Shown in pieces: positions 42,815-54,365 of a stretch of 64,000 nucleotides of DNA. Source of the stretch: Brevundimonas sp. SGAir0440 (GTDB lineage Bacteria > Pseudomonadota > Alphaproteobacteria > Caulobacterales > Caulobacteraceae); assembly GCF_005484585.1 (NCBI RefSeq), contig NZ_CP039435.1:1426001-1490000 (forward strand), written 5' to 3'. The notes under the pieces were generated by a model. The model worked only from the letters and a program-made list of their open reading frames with translations, was not told the DNA's origin and did not search any database. Numbering within the stretch: position 1 is the first letter of the stretch; each line of letters starts with the position of its first letter. The position numbers and the translations under genes were made by a program.

Positions 42815-43717
42815 ATGAGTTTTTCCGCCACCGACGCGGCCTTCGAAGGCTTCCGGGTCGTTCGTCGGCATCCGATCGTCGCCGTCGCCTGGGGCCTGGT
42901 CTATCTGGCCGTCTATGTCGCCATGTTCGGCCTGGGCGCCGACAAGTGGGCCAGCCTGATGGCGGCGGGTGAAGCGCTGGAACAGTCGGCCAACCCGTCG
43001 ATGGCGGAATTTCAGGCCCTGGGTCAGACTTACGCCGGAGCCCTGATCTGGGCCGCGCCCATCGGCCTGCTGGTCGGCGCGGTGCTGAGCGCGGCGGTGG
43101 CGCGCTCGGTTCTGCGTCCGGACGAGTCGTCGTGGGGCTATCTGCGCCTTGGTATGGATGAGGTCCGTGTCCTGGCGGTCAGTCTGATCGTCAGCCTGGC
43201 TGTCGGCTTGGCGTCGGGCGTCGGCATGATGGTGGTCGGCGCGGCCATCGGTTTCGGCGCGGCGTCGGGTCAGGCGCTGCTGATCTTGGTCGGCGTGCTG
43301 CTGATCTTCGCCGTCTTCGCCCTGATCGTCTGGCTGGCGATCAAGTTCAGCCTTGCGGTGCCGATAACGATCGATCGCCGCAAGATCACCATCGTGGAAT
43401 CGTTCGCCGCCACCAAAGGACATTTCTGGTCGCTGCTGGGCATGGCCGTGATCGCCATCATCATGTCGCTGATCGTCAGCATCCTGGGCATGATCATCGG
43501 CGCAGCGGCCGATCTCGCCACCGGCGGCATCCAGACGCTGGCGCGATTCGACGGCGATGGATTGGGCCAGATCCTGATGCAGGCCTGGCCGGCGATCCTG
43601 GTGTCGTCGATCGTCAACGCCTTCCTCGCCGCGCTGCAGCTGGCGGTGCTGTATGCACCGTTCGCAGCGGCTTGGAATGGGCTTCGAGGCGGTCAGTCGA
43701 CCAACGTCTTTTCTTGA
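42815..43717 (+). CDS. Multi-pass membrane protein, function unknown
   Basis: A 300-residue protein with about six hydrophobic segments (about 18-40, 77-100, 120-150, 155-183, 212-240 and 260-290) and short polar loops. The start at 42815 (MSFSATDAAFEGFRVVRRHP) resembles other alphaproteobacterial membrane proteins of this length that lack a known role. Convergent with uvrA, whose stop is three bases away. Confidence 0.75.
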   Translation: MSFSATDAAFEGFRVVRRHPIVAVAWGLVYLAVYVAMFGLGADKWASLMAAGEALEQSANPSMAEFQALGQTYAGALIWAAPIGLLVGAVLSAAVARSVLRPDESSWGYLRLGMDEVRVLAVSLIVSLAVGLASGVGMMVVGAAIGFGAASGQALLILVGVLLIFAVFALIVWLAIKFSLAVPITIDRRKITIVESFAATKGHFWSLLGMAVIAIIMSLIVSILGMIIGAAADLATGGIQTLARFDGDGLGQILMQAWPAILVSSIVNAFLAALQLAVLYAPFAAAWNGLRGGQSTNVFS

Positions 43718-43720
43718 CGA

Positions 43721-46666
<2,946 letters not shown>

Positions 46667-46746
46667 GCTGTCCGGAGAACGCGGAGGAGGGCCGGCGGGT
46701 CCGGCGCGACATCGCTATATGGGGACGAATTGCGGGATTGAAGCAA

Positions 46747-46761
46747 GAACAATGTAGGAAC
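46747..46761. promoter_or_regulatory. LexA (SOS) box upstream of uvrA
   Basis: Reads GAAC-AATGTAG-GAAC on the + strand, that is GTTC-CTACATT-GTTC toward uvrA, an exact match to the GTTC-N7-GTTC LexA site of alphaproteobacteria. It lies in the 110-bp gap before uvrA, 81 bp from its start codon. Confidence 0.85.
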
Positions 46762-46776
46762 ATTGCGGCCGGCGCA

Positions 46777-47271
46777 TCATTCCGGCGCCCATGCCTGCGT
46801 AGGCCGCACGAAACGCTCGCCCTTGGCGAGAAGCACGCCGCTTGCGTTTGCGACACCCAGTTCAAGGCTTTCGGCGATGCGGCGAGCGCGTTCAATGAAG
46901 TGGTCGGCGGCGATGGGCGGGCACAGGGTGCGCGCGGTATCGGCGAACAGCTCAAGCCAGCGATCGAAATGCCGCGCATCGATGGGAAGTGGCAGGTGTT
47001 TCGGCATCGGCCGGCCCTGATAGATGCCGGTGGACAGGGCGACCGACGACCAGAACAGCTTCATCTGCGCCAGATGCGGCGCCCAGTCGGTGATCCGGTC
47101 CGCGAAGATCGGGCCGATCAGGGCATCGTCGCGGACGCGGGCGTAAAAACCTTCGACCAGGGCGTCGATCATGGCTTCATCTATGCCTGTCTGGTCCCGC
47201 AGGCGCTGGACGGCGGCCTCGCGCCGCGCGGCGGCGCCGGCGGGGTCTTCAATGCGGAAACGGGTCTGCAT
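46777..47271 (-). CDS. Group III truncated haemoglobin
   Basis: A 164-residue globin. Seen: LVEGFYARVRDDALIGPIFADRITDWAPHLAQMKLFWSSVALSTGIYQGRPMPKHLPLPIDARHFDRWLELF, with the proximal His in ARHFDRW and the Trp and Tyr of the group III signature (TrHb3, also called truncated globin P). Such proteins bind O2 or NO and are found in microaerobic or NO-exposed cells. The start is 47271 (MQTRFRIEDP); a longer frame upstream is Arg-rich and unlikely. Confidence 0.9.
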   Translation of the reverse strand: MQTRFRIEDPAGAAARREAAVQRLRDQTGIDEAMIDALVEGFYARVRDDALIGPIFADRITDWAPHLAQMKLFWSSVALSTGIYQGRPMPKHLPLPIDARHFDRWLELFADTARTLCPPIAADHFIERARRIAESLELGVANASGVLLAKGERFVRPTQAWAPE

Positions 47272-47296
47272 GACTGCTGGTCTAGCCGCCGCCGTT

Positions 47297-47731
47297 CTAT
47301 TGGTCGAGGAAGTCGCCGGCGTTGAACGACAGGATGCAGATGGCGTCCCCACCCGTCGCATCGGTCGAGCAGGAATCGACGCCGAACAGGTCGGCCTCGA
47401 CCTTGGCGGTCGAGCGGAACGTGCGGCCGTCACGCCGGAATGTCGATCCGATCCTCTCGCTCCACGGGATCAAGGCCGCAGCAAAGGCGGCGGCCGGCGC
47501 ACCCGTGCAGGTGAACAGAATATATTCCGCACCGTCCCCGTTGTCCGCGCGGCGATAGGTGTCGGCCGCGGCGGCCTGCTGCAGGCAGGCCGCATAGAGC
47601 CGCGCGTTGGGCGGCGGCGCCTGGGTCGGCACGGCGCTGTAGTTCGGGGGCGTAGGCGGCGCGTTCGGCGCGGTGGCGCACGCGGCGCAAGCGAGGGCGG
47701 AGACGAGGACGAGCGTGATGACTGGCTTCAT
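47297..47731 (-). CDS. Small lipoprotein, function unknown
   Basis: A 144-residue protein with signal peptide and lipobox (ALACAAC, Cys near residue 18). A Pro-rich linker (APNAPPTPPNYSAVPTQAPPPNARL) leads to a C-terminal domain with several Cys (CLQQA, FTCTG, DSCST, ICIL). No family recognised. It ends 26 bases before the globin ATG and is probably on the same transcript. Confidence 0.7.
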   Translation of the reverse strand: MKPVITLVLVSALACAACATAPNAPPTPPNYSAVPTQAPPPNARLYAACLQQAAAADTYRRADNGDGAEYILFTCTGAPAAAFAAALIPWSERIGSTFRRDGRTFRSTAKVEADLFGVDSCSTDATGGDAICILSFNAGDFLDQ

Positions 47732-47848
47732 GGGTGTCTCCTGAAAGCAAAGCTTCTCACGCGGCCGTGTTCGACGCCAGACTTGCGCAATGCGGGATTA
47801 CGACCCATCCTCCTTATTCTGACGCGTTTTGCAGAAGGTTTGACGATC

Positions 47849-47974
47849 ATGATCATCGCATTGGCCACCGGTTCCGCCCTGTCCGCCATGCTGCTCGTGA
47901 TCCTCAATGCCAATCAGCCCAAACCGAAACGCGTTCCCGTCCGCATTCGCGACACTCGACAAGGTCGCCGCTAG
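47849..47974 (+). CDS. Possible 41-residue single-pass membrane protein
   Basis: An ORF of 41 codons from ATG at 47849: a hydrophobic helix (IIALATGSALSAMLLVILNA) then a basic tail (KPKRVPVRIRDTRQGRR). GAAGG lies about 11 bases upstream. It overlaps the start of the ABC-F gene in another frame by 68 bp. The clean membrane helix plus basic tail looks like a real small protein; it could instead be a leader ORF or chance. Confidence 0.4.
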   Translation: MIIALATGSALSAMLLVILNANQPKPKRVPVRIRDTRQGRR

Positions 47975-49517
47975 GACGCCGGACGGCGCCATCCTCTTCG
48001 ACAATCTGAGCCTGACGTTCGGGCCTGAGCGGACCGGTGTCGTCGGTCGCAATGGCGCGGGAAAGTCTACGCTGCTTCGCCTGCTCTCGGGCGAAGTCGC
48101 GCCGGCTGAAGGGGCTGTCGCGCGAGCCGGAACGATCGGCGTCCTGGCTCAGCGCTATGAGCCAATGCCTGATGAGACCGTCGCTCAAACCCTGGGCGTT
48201 GGAGCGGCTCTGGCGGTTTTGGCGCGGGTTTTGGCGGGAGAGGGAACGGCCGACGATTTGGTCGAGGCGGACTGGACGCTGGAGACGCGTCTGGACGAGG
48301 CCTTGCGCGACGTCGGGTTGGCGGATTTGGACTACGATCGCCTGACGTGCAGTCTCAGCGGGGGCGAGCAGACGCGGTTGCGGCTGGCGGGTTTGAGGCT
48401 GGCCCAGCCCGATCTGATCCTGCTGGACGAGCCGACCAATCATCTGGATGCACAGGCGCGGGCGCTGGTCGCCGATGTCATCGCGCGTTGGGACGGCGGG
48501 GTGGTGGTGGTCAGCCATGATCGCAACCTGTTGCGCCGCATGGACCGAATCCTTGAGGTGTCGAGCTTGGGCGTCGCCAGCTATGGCGGCGGCTATGACG
48601 CCTATGTCGAGCGAAAAGCGCTGGAACGCGAGGCGGCGACGCGGAATCTGGCCGAAGCCCAACGCGACCTCGCCCGTGTCGGCGCCGAGGCTCAGCAACG
48701 CGCCGAGGCCCAGTCGCGCCGCGACGCCGCCGGCCGCCGCAAGGCCGCGAAGGGCGACATGCCGAAAATCCTGCTGGGCGCACGGGCCGAGCGCGCCGAA
48801 AGCACCGGCGGGCGCAGCCGCTTGCTGGCCGAACGACAGGCTGAGGCCGCGCAGGACGCCTTGGCTTCAGCCCAGGCGCGCGTGGAGCGAACGCGGATGC
48901 TGGCGATCCCGATGCCGACGACCGGCCTGCCGACGGGACGGGCGGTGCTGACGTTGGAACAGGCGGGCTGGGCGACAGCTGAGGGGCGGGCGATCGTCGG
49001 GCCGATTGAGTTGAAGCTGGTCGGGCCGGAACGGGTCGCGATCACGGGGCCGAACGGCGCGGGCAAGACGACCCTGTTGCGGCTGATCACCGGCGATCTG
49101 CAACCGACGACAGGGCGCGTCGAGCGGCCTGTGCGGGCGGCGCTGCTGGATCAGGAGGTCAAGATCCTGAGCCCGGACGAAACGCTGGTGGAGGCGTGGC
49201 GACGGTTGAACCCGAAAGGCTCGGTCAATGACGCACAGGCGGCGCTGGCGCGGTTCCTGTTTCGCAATACGGCGTCGCAGCGCCGGGTCGACGAACTTTC
49301 GGGCGGAGAGCGGCTGAGGGCGGGCCTGGCCTGCGTCATGACAGGCGCGACGCCGCCGCAGTTGCTGGTTCTGGACGAGCCGACGAACCACCTCGACCTG
49401 GACGCCATCGCGGCGGTCGAAGAGGCGCTGAACGCCTATGACGGCGCCTTGATCGTGGTGAGCCACGACGTGGATTTTTTAGCGGCGCTGAAGATCACGC
49501 GCACGATCGAGCTCTGA
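47907..49517 (+). CDS. ABC-F family ATPase
   Basis: A 536-residue soluble protein with two ABC domains and no membrane part. Seen: Walker A GRNGAGKSTLL (about 49) and GPNGAGKTTLL (about 375), signatures LSGGEQTRLRLAGL and LSGGERLRAGLACV, and LDEPTNHLD in both halves. ABC-F proteins act on ribosomes (translation factors or antibiotic protection). The interdomain linker (about 230-300) is moderate in length. The start at 47907 is inside the small membrane ORF; the N-terminus FATLDKVAARTPDG looks natural. Confidence 0.88.
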   Translation: MPISPNRNAFPSAFATLDKVAARTPDGAILFDNLSLTFGPERTGVVGRNGAGKSTLLRLLSGEVAPAEGAVARAGTIGVLAQRYEPMPDETVAQTLGVGAALAVLARVLAGEGTADDLVEADWTLETRLDEALRDVGLADLDYDRLTCSLSGGEQTRLRLAGLRLAQPDLILLDEPTNHLDAQARALVADVIARWDGGVVVVSHDRNLLRRMDRILEVSSLGVASYGGGYDAYVERKALEREAATRNLAEAQRDLARVGAEAQQRAEAQSRRDAAGRRKAAKGDMPKILLGARAERAESTGGRSRLLAERQAEAAQDALASAQARVERTRMLAIPMPTTGLPTGRAVLTLEQAGWATAEGRAIVGPIELKLVGPERVAITGPNGAGKTTLLRLITGDLQPTTGRVERPVRAALLDQEVKILSPDETLVEAWRRLNPKGSVNDAQAALARFLFRNTASQRRVDELSGGERLRAGLACVMTGATPPQLLVLDEPTNHLDLDAIAAVEEALNAYDGALIVVSHDVDFLAALKITRTIEL

Positions 49518-49523
49518 GATCGT

Positions 49524-51101
49524 TCAGCCCCAGGCCTCGACGGCGCCCTTGCGACGGACCATCGACGGGCTGGAAAGCTGGGTGCGCGGCTCGGCTTCGG
49601 CGCGGCCGAACAGCCAGCCTTGGCCGTATTCGACGCCCGCCGCCTTAAGTTCGGATGCGACGCCGTCGGTCTCGATCATCTCGGCGATAGTTTCCAGCCT
49701 CATCGAACGGCACATTTCGACGATGCTGTGCAGCATGGCCTTGGAGCGTTGGTCGGTCTGGATATCGCGAACGATGGCCCCGTCGATCTTGACAGAGTCC
49801 ACGGACAGTTTGCGCAGATAGTCGAAGGCGGCGGCTCCCGCACCGAAATCGTCGATGCAGACCTTAATGCCGGCTTCGCGCAGGGCGGCCAGGCGACGGT
49901 CGGCGGCTTCGATGTCTGCGACGGCGGAGGTTTCGGTCACCTCGACCATCAGGCGACGGCGTTCTTCGGGCGCGCCGGCGGTCATGCGCAGCAACTGCTC
50001 GACATAGGTATCGTCGCCCAACGAGGCGCCCGAGACGTTGATCGCCATCTTCAGCAGGCCTGCACCGGGCTGGCGCATCCGCTTCAGCACCTTTTCCGCC
50101 ACGGCGAGATCGAACGACTCGATCATGTCCAGCTCCTCGGCCATGCGAATGGCTTCGGCGGGACCGCTGTTGCCGCTGAATCGGGTCAGGGCCTCGAAGT
50201 GATGGACCGCTCGGGAATCCAAATGGACGATGGGCTGATAGTGGACCTGGAACTCGCGCGACTTGACTAGGCTGCGGAAGGTCTCGGCGTCGCGGAAGGT
50301 GCGCTTCAGCGAGTCTGCGAAGGCGATCTGCGGATTGGCGAGGCCGTCGCCCCTCAGGCAGCCTTCGATGGCGAACCGCATGGCGCGCAGCACGCACAGG
50401 GAATCCGATCCGGGCGGGACGGGCGAGCTGAACGCCTCCGCACCCAGCGACAGGCCTTCGGCCCGACCGGCCTCCACGATTTCGGCGGCGATGTCACGAC
50501 GGTCGTTGGCGGGGCGGAGAAGGGCATAGCGGACGCCCGTGACCTGCGACGCGCTCGATCCCTCGACGGCGGCGGACTGAAGCGTGGCCTCGATGCGGCG
50601 GTTCAGACGATCGGCGGCTTCGCCGGTGACATTCTCCAACCCCGTGATGTCGAGGAAGGACAGGGCCAGGTCGGGATTGGACTCCAGCACGCGCCCGGCG
50701 TCGGCCAGGAAATCTTCCGGTTCCAGAAGCGGCCGTGTGTCCAGATCCTCCAGCGCGAAGGCCGGGCCTTCGTAGGAGATGGCGCAGGAGACGGCCGGCG
50801 CCATCTGCGGCAGAACGAAGGCGCGGAACGAGGCGCGGCGCACGCGGTCGGGACCGGCCGCCACAAGGATCGACGTGGCCGGAATACGCACGCCAGGCTT
50901 CATGCCTTGCAGGGCGGTCAGGGTGGAGGCGCCGTCGTGCAGCAGATCGAGCAGGGGACGGCCGGTCCAGGTTGCGCCTGCGTCCTCGCCGGCCACAGCG
51001 CCCGCGCCGATCGCAAAGGCGACCACGCCTTTCGGATCCACCTCCACCAGCGTGTCGGCGGAAGCGAAGGCCAGGCCTAGGAGGCGGGTGGTCAGCGTCA
51101 T
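49524..51101 (-). CDS. EAL-domain protein (c-di-GMP phosphodiesterase candidate)
   Basis: A 525-residue protein. Residues about 1-270 are of unknown fold, perhaps PAS and degenerate GGDEF-like (no GGDEF motif seen). Residues about 280-500 form an EAL domain with FEALTRF, INVSG, VEVTETSAV, CIDDFGAG, VKIDGAI, ETIAEMIE and YGQGWLFG, so most metal and substrate residues are kept. Start MTLTTRLLG at 51101. It lies 104 bp downstream of flbY on the same strand and may be the last gene of the flgI operon. Confidence 0.87.
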   Translation of the reverse strand: MTLTTRLLGLAFASADTLVEVDPKGVVAFAIGAGAVAGEDAGATWTGRPLLDLLHDGASTLTALQGMKPGVRIPATSILVAAGPDRVRRASFRAFVLPQMAPAVSCAISYEGPAFALEDLDTRPLLEPEDFLADAGRVLESNPDLALSFLDITGLENVTGEAADRLNRRIEATLQSAAVEGSSASQVTGVRYALLRPANDRRDIAAEIVEAGRAEGLSLGAEAFSSPVPPGSDSLCVLRAMRFAIEGCLRGDGLANPQIAFADSLKRTFRDAETFRSLVKSREFQVHYQPIVHLDSRAVHHFEALTRFSGNSGPAEAIRMAEELDMIESFDLAVAEKVLKRMRQPGAGLLKMAINVSGASLGDDTYVEQLLRMTAGAPEERRRLMVEVTETSAVADIEAADRRLAALREAGIKVCIDDFGAGAAAFDYLRKLSVDSVKIDGAIVRDIQTDQRSKAMLHSIVEMCRSMRLETIAEMIETDGVASELKAAGVEYGQGWLFGRAEAEPRTQLSSPSMVRRKGAVEAWG

Positions 51102-51205
51102 GAGGCCATGCTGGCACACAGTCGCTTAAAAAATAGGCAATGACCCTTAGGACGCGAACCGTGATCTGCGAACGGCTAAGGGCCGTCCCGTTCAGGCCAT
51201 GCGGT

Positions 51206-51643
51206 TCAGGCCATTCGATTCAGGGCGACAGCGCGTCCGTCGCCCAGCGAGGCGCGGCCGTCGGCGGCATAGGCGGAGGCGGGTGTGCGAGCAGCGGTGA
51301 CTTCCGCCGCGATGGCGCGGACCAGACCCTCGGAAATCTGACGCGCGGCGTCGACGGCGCGGCTGTGTCGCGTCAGGGCCGCGTCGAACTCACGCGTGAC
51401 GTCGATCAGGGTCTTTCGATCTTCGAGCGGAGCGCCGCTCAGCAGCGCCGGATTGGCCTTCACATGGGCGGAATCGCGACGGTAGAGATTGGCCATCTCC
51501 TGCGTTTCCGACAGACCGGCCGCCACATCCTGAGGACGGCCATCGGCGAAAGCGGCTGTTTCGGCCTTCAGTCGCCCGGTGAGACGCAAGGTCAAGGTTG
51601 TCAACTGACGAACCCGCGCCTGGGCCAGTTCGGTGTCGCTCAT
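51206..51643 (-). CDS. flbY: FlbY-like flagellar protein
   Basis: A 145-residue helical protein. Seen: QLTTLTLRLTGRLKAETAAFADGRPQDVAAGLSETQEMANLYRRDSAHVKANPALLSGAP, like the FlbY protein found in Caulobacter with flgI and flgJ, and similar in pattern to FlgN-type export chaperones. The ATG overlaps the flgJ-type stop by four bases. The gene name is from recall, not a search. Confidence 0.7.
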   Translation of the reverse strand: MSDTELAQARVRQLTTLTLRLTGRLKAETAAFADGRPQDVAAGLSETQEMANLYRRDSAHVKANPALLSGAPLEDRKTLIDVTREFDAALTRHSRAVDAARQISEGLVRAIAAEVTAARTPASAYAADGRASLGDGRAVALNRMA

Positions 51644-51942
51644 TGCCGGCCCTCCTGCATCTTCAGCATTTCGGCCATGACGGTGTTGCTCAGGCCGATG
51701 CCGCCGGCCTTCACCGTAGACTTGGCCATTTCGTCCAGCATGAAGCTGCGCCATGTCGCCTCGCCCTGGCCGCCGCCGAACAGGCCGTCGGTCGACAGGC
51801 CTTCGAACATCGGCTTCAGCATTTGCGAGATGAAGGTGGCCTCGAAGGCCTTGGCGGTTTCCGCGATCTTGTCTCGGTTAGCCGCCGTGGGCGCGGCCGC
51901 GGCGGGGCGTAGCAGATCGGCGGAGACGGTCAGGTCGGTCAT
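51640..51942 (-). CDS. flgJ: FlgJ-type flagellar rod-binding protein
   Basis: A 100-residue protein matching the rod-binding N-terminal domain of FlgJ (IAETAKAFEATFISQMLKPMFEGLSTDGLFGGGQGEATWRSFMLDEMAKSTVKAGGIGLSNTVMAEML). The muramidase domain of enterobacterial FlgJ is absent, as is common in alphaproteobacteria. The ATG at 51942 is preferred (GAGGTG is well spaced); GTG at 51948 overlaps the flgI stop. Confidence 0.88.
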   Translation of the reverse strand: MTDLTVSADLLRPAAAAPTAANRDKIAETAKAFEATFISQMLKPMFEGLSTDGLFGGGQGEATWRSFMLDEMAKSTVKAGGIGLSNTVMAEMLKMQEGRQ

Positions 51943-51944
51943 GC

Positions 51945-53066
51945 TCACATCACCTCGATGTCGGCCTGCAGGGCGCCGGCGGCCTTGATGGCCTGCAGGA
52001 TGCTGATCATGTCGCGCGGGCTGACGCCCAGGGCGTTCAGGCCGTTGACCAGGGTGGACAGGTTGGCGCCACCGCCGACCAGTCGCATCTGGGTGCCCAG
52101 ATCCTCTTCGACGTTCACTTGGCTCGAGGGCACGACGGCGGTCTGGCCCCGGCTGAACGGCGCCGGCTGACTGACCTGCGGCTGCTCGTCCACCGATATG
52201 GTCAGATTGCCCTGAGCGATGGCGACGCGAGAGATGCGCACGGCGTCGCCCATGACGATGACGCCGTTGACCTCGTCGATGATGACCTTGGCGGGCGTAT
52301 CGACGCTGACGGCCAGGTTCTCGATCCGGCTGATGAAGCCCGCCATGCCCAGTTCGCCGGGCGCGCGCAGGGACACGACCGTGCCGTTCTCGGCCAGGGC
52401 CGACCCCGGATAGGCGGCGTTGACGACGGCGGCGACGCGCTGGGCGGTGGTGAAGTCGGGGTTACGCAGGTTCAGGCGCACCTCGTTCATATTGGCCATC
52501 TGGAAGCCGGTCTCGCGCTCGACCAGGGCGCCCGAGGCGATGCGGCCTGCGGTCGGCACGCCGCGCGTCACCGACGACCCCGACCCGCCCGACGCCGAGA
52601 CGGCGCCGGTCTGGACCGAGCCTTGCGCCACCGCATAGACCTGACCGTCCGCGCCTTGCAGGCTGGTGACGACCAGCGAACCGCCCAGCAGGCTCTTGGC
52701 GTCGCACATGGAGGCCACCGACACGTCGATGCGCGAGCCGGGCGTGGCGAAGGCCGGCAGGTCGGCCGTGACCATGACGGCGGCCATATTCTTGGTGTTG
52801 GCGTTGGCCCCGCGAATATTGACGCCCAGCCGCTCGGTCATGCCTTCCAGCGACTGGCGGGTGAAGGGGCAGTTGCGCAGGCTGTCGCCTGTCCCGTTCA
52901 GCCCCATGACCATGCCGTAGCCGACCAACTGGTTTCCGCGCACGCCCTCGACGGCGGCGATGTCCTTGATGCGCGACTGCGACTGGGCCAGCGCCGAGGT
53001 CGCGCCGCCGGCGACGACGAGCGTCGCGGCGACGGAGGCGATCAGGCGGGCAAGCAGATTTTGCAT
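51945..53066 (-). CDS. flgI: Flagellar P-ring protein FlgI
   Basis: A 373-residue periplasmic ring protein. It has a signal peptide ending near ALAQ (residue 28), then SRIKDIAAVEGVRGNQLVGYGMVMGLNGTGDSL, TDLPAFATPGSRIDVSVASM and the C-terminal GVSPRDMISILQAIKAAGALQADIEVM. It forms the ring around the rod in peptidoglycan. First gene of flgI-flgJ-flbY, divergent from fliX across 183 bp that includes a GTTAACC half-site of CtrA type. Confidence 0.96.
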   Translation of the reverse strand: MQNLLARLIASVAATLVVAGGATSALAQSQSRIKDIAAVEGVRGNQLVGYGMVMGLNGTGDSLRNCPFTRQSLEGMTERLGVNIRGANANTKNMAAVMVTADLPAFATPGSRIDVSVASMCDAKSLLGGSLVVTSLQGADGQVYAVAQGSVQTGAVSASGGSGSSVTRGVPTAGRIASGALVERETGFQMANMNEVRLNLRNPDFTTAQRVAAVVNAAYPGSALAENGTVVSLRAPGELGMAGFISRIENLAVSVDTPAKVIIDEVNGVIVMGDAVRISRVAIAQGNLTISVDEQPQVSQPAPFSRGQTAVVPSSQVNVEEDLGTQMRLVGGGANLSTLVNGLNALGVSPRDMISILQAIKAAGALQADIEVM

Positions 53067-53249
53067 CGGTCAGGCGTCCACGCAATGTTACGACCCCGTC
53101 TGTGCGAAGATCGTGCCGCAGAATTAACGACGTGAATTCAATGTCGGTCGGCCTTTGACGGTCAGAGAAGCGGCAGGATTTGCCGGGGCGTTAACCAAAC
53201 AGTCATCGCCGGCCGTCATCCATGGTTTCATGACGCGGAGCACCTGCAC

Positions 53250-53675
53250 ATGAAGGTTGTCGGCCCCAACGGCGTCAGCACGCCTGCCAGCACACGTCCG
53301 ACGCGATCCACCAGCGGCTTTTCGCTGGGGCAGACTGCGGCTGCGTCCGCGCCCGCCGCAACGACTGCCAGCGCAGCGACGGGCGGGGTCTCTGACGTCT
53401 CGGCCCTGATGGCCCTTCAAGGGGTCGAGGGGCCGCTGGAAAAGCGGCGTCGCGCGATCCGGCGCGGCAGCGGTCTTTTGGATCGCCTTGACGAAATCAA
53501 GCTGGCCCTGCTGAGCGGCGACGCCGACGAGGGGGCTCTGGATCGACTGGCGCGGAGCCTGCGCGAGGAGCGCGCCGATGACGACGACAAGGACTTGGGC
53601 GCCCTGCTGGATCAGATCGACCTGCGCGCATCGGTCGAACTGGCGAAGGCGGAAATGCGCCGCAACCGCCCCTGA
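53250..53675 (+). CDS. fliX: Flagellar assembly regulator FliX
   Basis: A 141-residue protein, the same length as Caulobacter FliX. Seen: MKVVGPNGVS at the start, a low-complexity middle, and LMALQGVEGPLEKRRRAIRRGSGLLDRLDEIKLALLSGD. FliX links assembly of the class II flagellar structure to the sigma-54 activator FlbD. Divergent from flgI, as in Caulobacter. Confidence 0.93.
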   Translation: MKVVGPNGVSTPASTRPTRSTSGFSLGQTAAASAPAATTASAATGGVSDVSALMALQGVEGPLEKRRRAIRRGSGLLDRLDEIKLALLSGDADEGALDRLARSLREERADDDDKDLGALLDQIDLRASVELAKAEMRRNRP

Positions 53676-53712
53676 TACGAAATAATCGTCTGACATCAGG
53701 CGGCTAAGCTTT

Positions 53713-53738
53713 GACAGTGAGTGACTTTTGCCACTGTC
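53713..53738. promoter_or_regulatory. Inverted repeat before dksA
   Basis: GACAGTG (53713-53719) and CACTGTC (53732-53738) form a perfect seven-base inverted repeat with a 12-base spacer. GGGC/GCCC (53739-53754) followed by TATTTT comes next, which could be a weak terminator for fliX. The first repeat could be an operator; no known regulator is assigned. Confidence 0.45.
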
Positions 53739-53854
53739 GGGCTGTTAGTCGCCCTATTTTCATCACGGAATCGAGAACCGCGTTGCCGCGACTCGACGGG
53801 CTGATTATACGGCCCTCTACGCCACAGGGGGGCGTGTTAGAGAGCGTGAGATCG

Positions 53855-54289
53855 ATGAGCGCCTTGGCGTCCGTTGTGTCCGACGAAACCGGCCCGTATC
53901 GGCCGTCTGACAGCGAGCCGTTCATGAACGAACGGCAGCAAGCCTATTTCAAGAAGAAGCTGCTGGCCTGGAAGGATGAGATCCTTCGCGAGTCCAAGGG
54001 CACGGTTGTCAATCTGAAGGCCGAGACCGAAAACCATCCCGATCTGGTGGACCGGGCGTCTTCGGAATCCGATCGCGCGCTGGAGTTGCGCACCCGCGAC
54101 CGCCAACGCAAGTTGATCTCCAAGATCGACGACGCGCTGCGCCGGATCGAGGACGGCTCCTACGGCTACTGCGAGGACACGGGTGAACCCATCAGCCTGG
54201 GTCGTCTGGAAGCCCGTCCGACGGCGACCCTGTCGGTCGAAGCCCAGGAACGCCACGAACGGCGCGAACGCGTTCACCGCGACGACTGA
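53855..54289 (+). CDS. dksA: RNA polymerase-binding transcription factor DksA
   Basis: A 144-residue DksA of the alphaproteobacterial type. Seen: MNERQQAYFKKKLLAWKDEILRES, DRASSESDRALELRTRDRQRKLISKIDDALRRIEDGSYGYCEDTGEPI. Only one of the four zinc Cys remains (YCEDTGE; the other three positions are Thr, Ser and Ala), a known cysteine-poor form. It modulates RNA polymerase with ppGpp. The start MSALASV at 53855 agrees with the family. Confidence 0.94.
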   Translation: MSALASVVSDETGPYRPSDSEPFMNERQQAYFKKKLLAWKDEILRESKGTVVNLKAETENHPDLVDRASSESDRALELRTRDRQRKLISKIDDALRRIEDGSYGYCEDTGEPISLGRLEARPTATLSVEAQERHERRERVHRDD

Positions 54290-54365
54290 GGTTTAAGCCT
54301 TACGCGCCTTGACTTCGCCGGGTTGCGGGGCGACCTAGCCGCCTCGCTTTCGAGGTCGTCTATCC

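Noticed and set aside
53067..53249. A full CtrA box in the flgI/fliX promoter region
   Set aside because: GTTAACC is present, but the second TTAA at the right spacing is missing. TTAA-CGACGTG-AATT is also too far from consensus.
54290..54365. T-box or other leader before gltX
   Set aside because: The 76-bp gap has no T-box sequence or strong hairpin.
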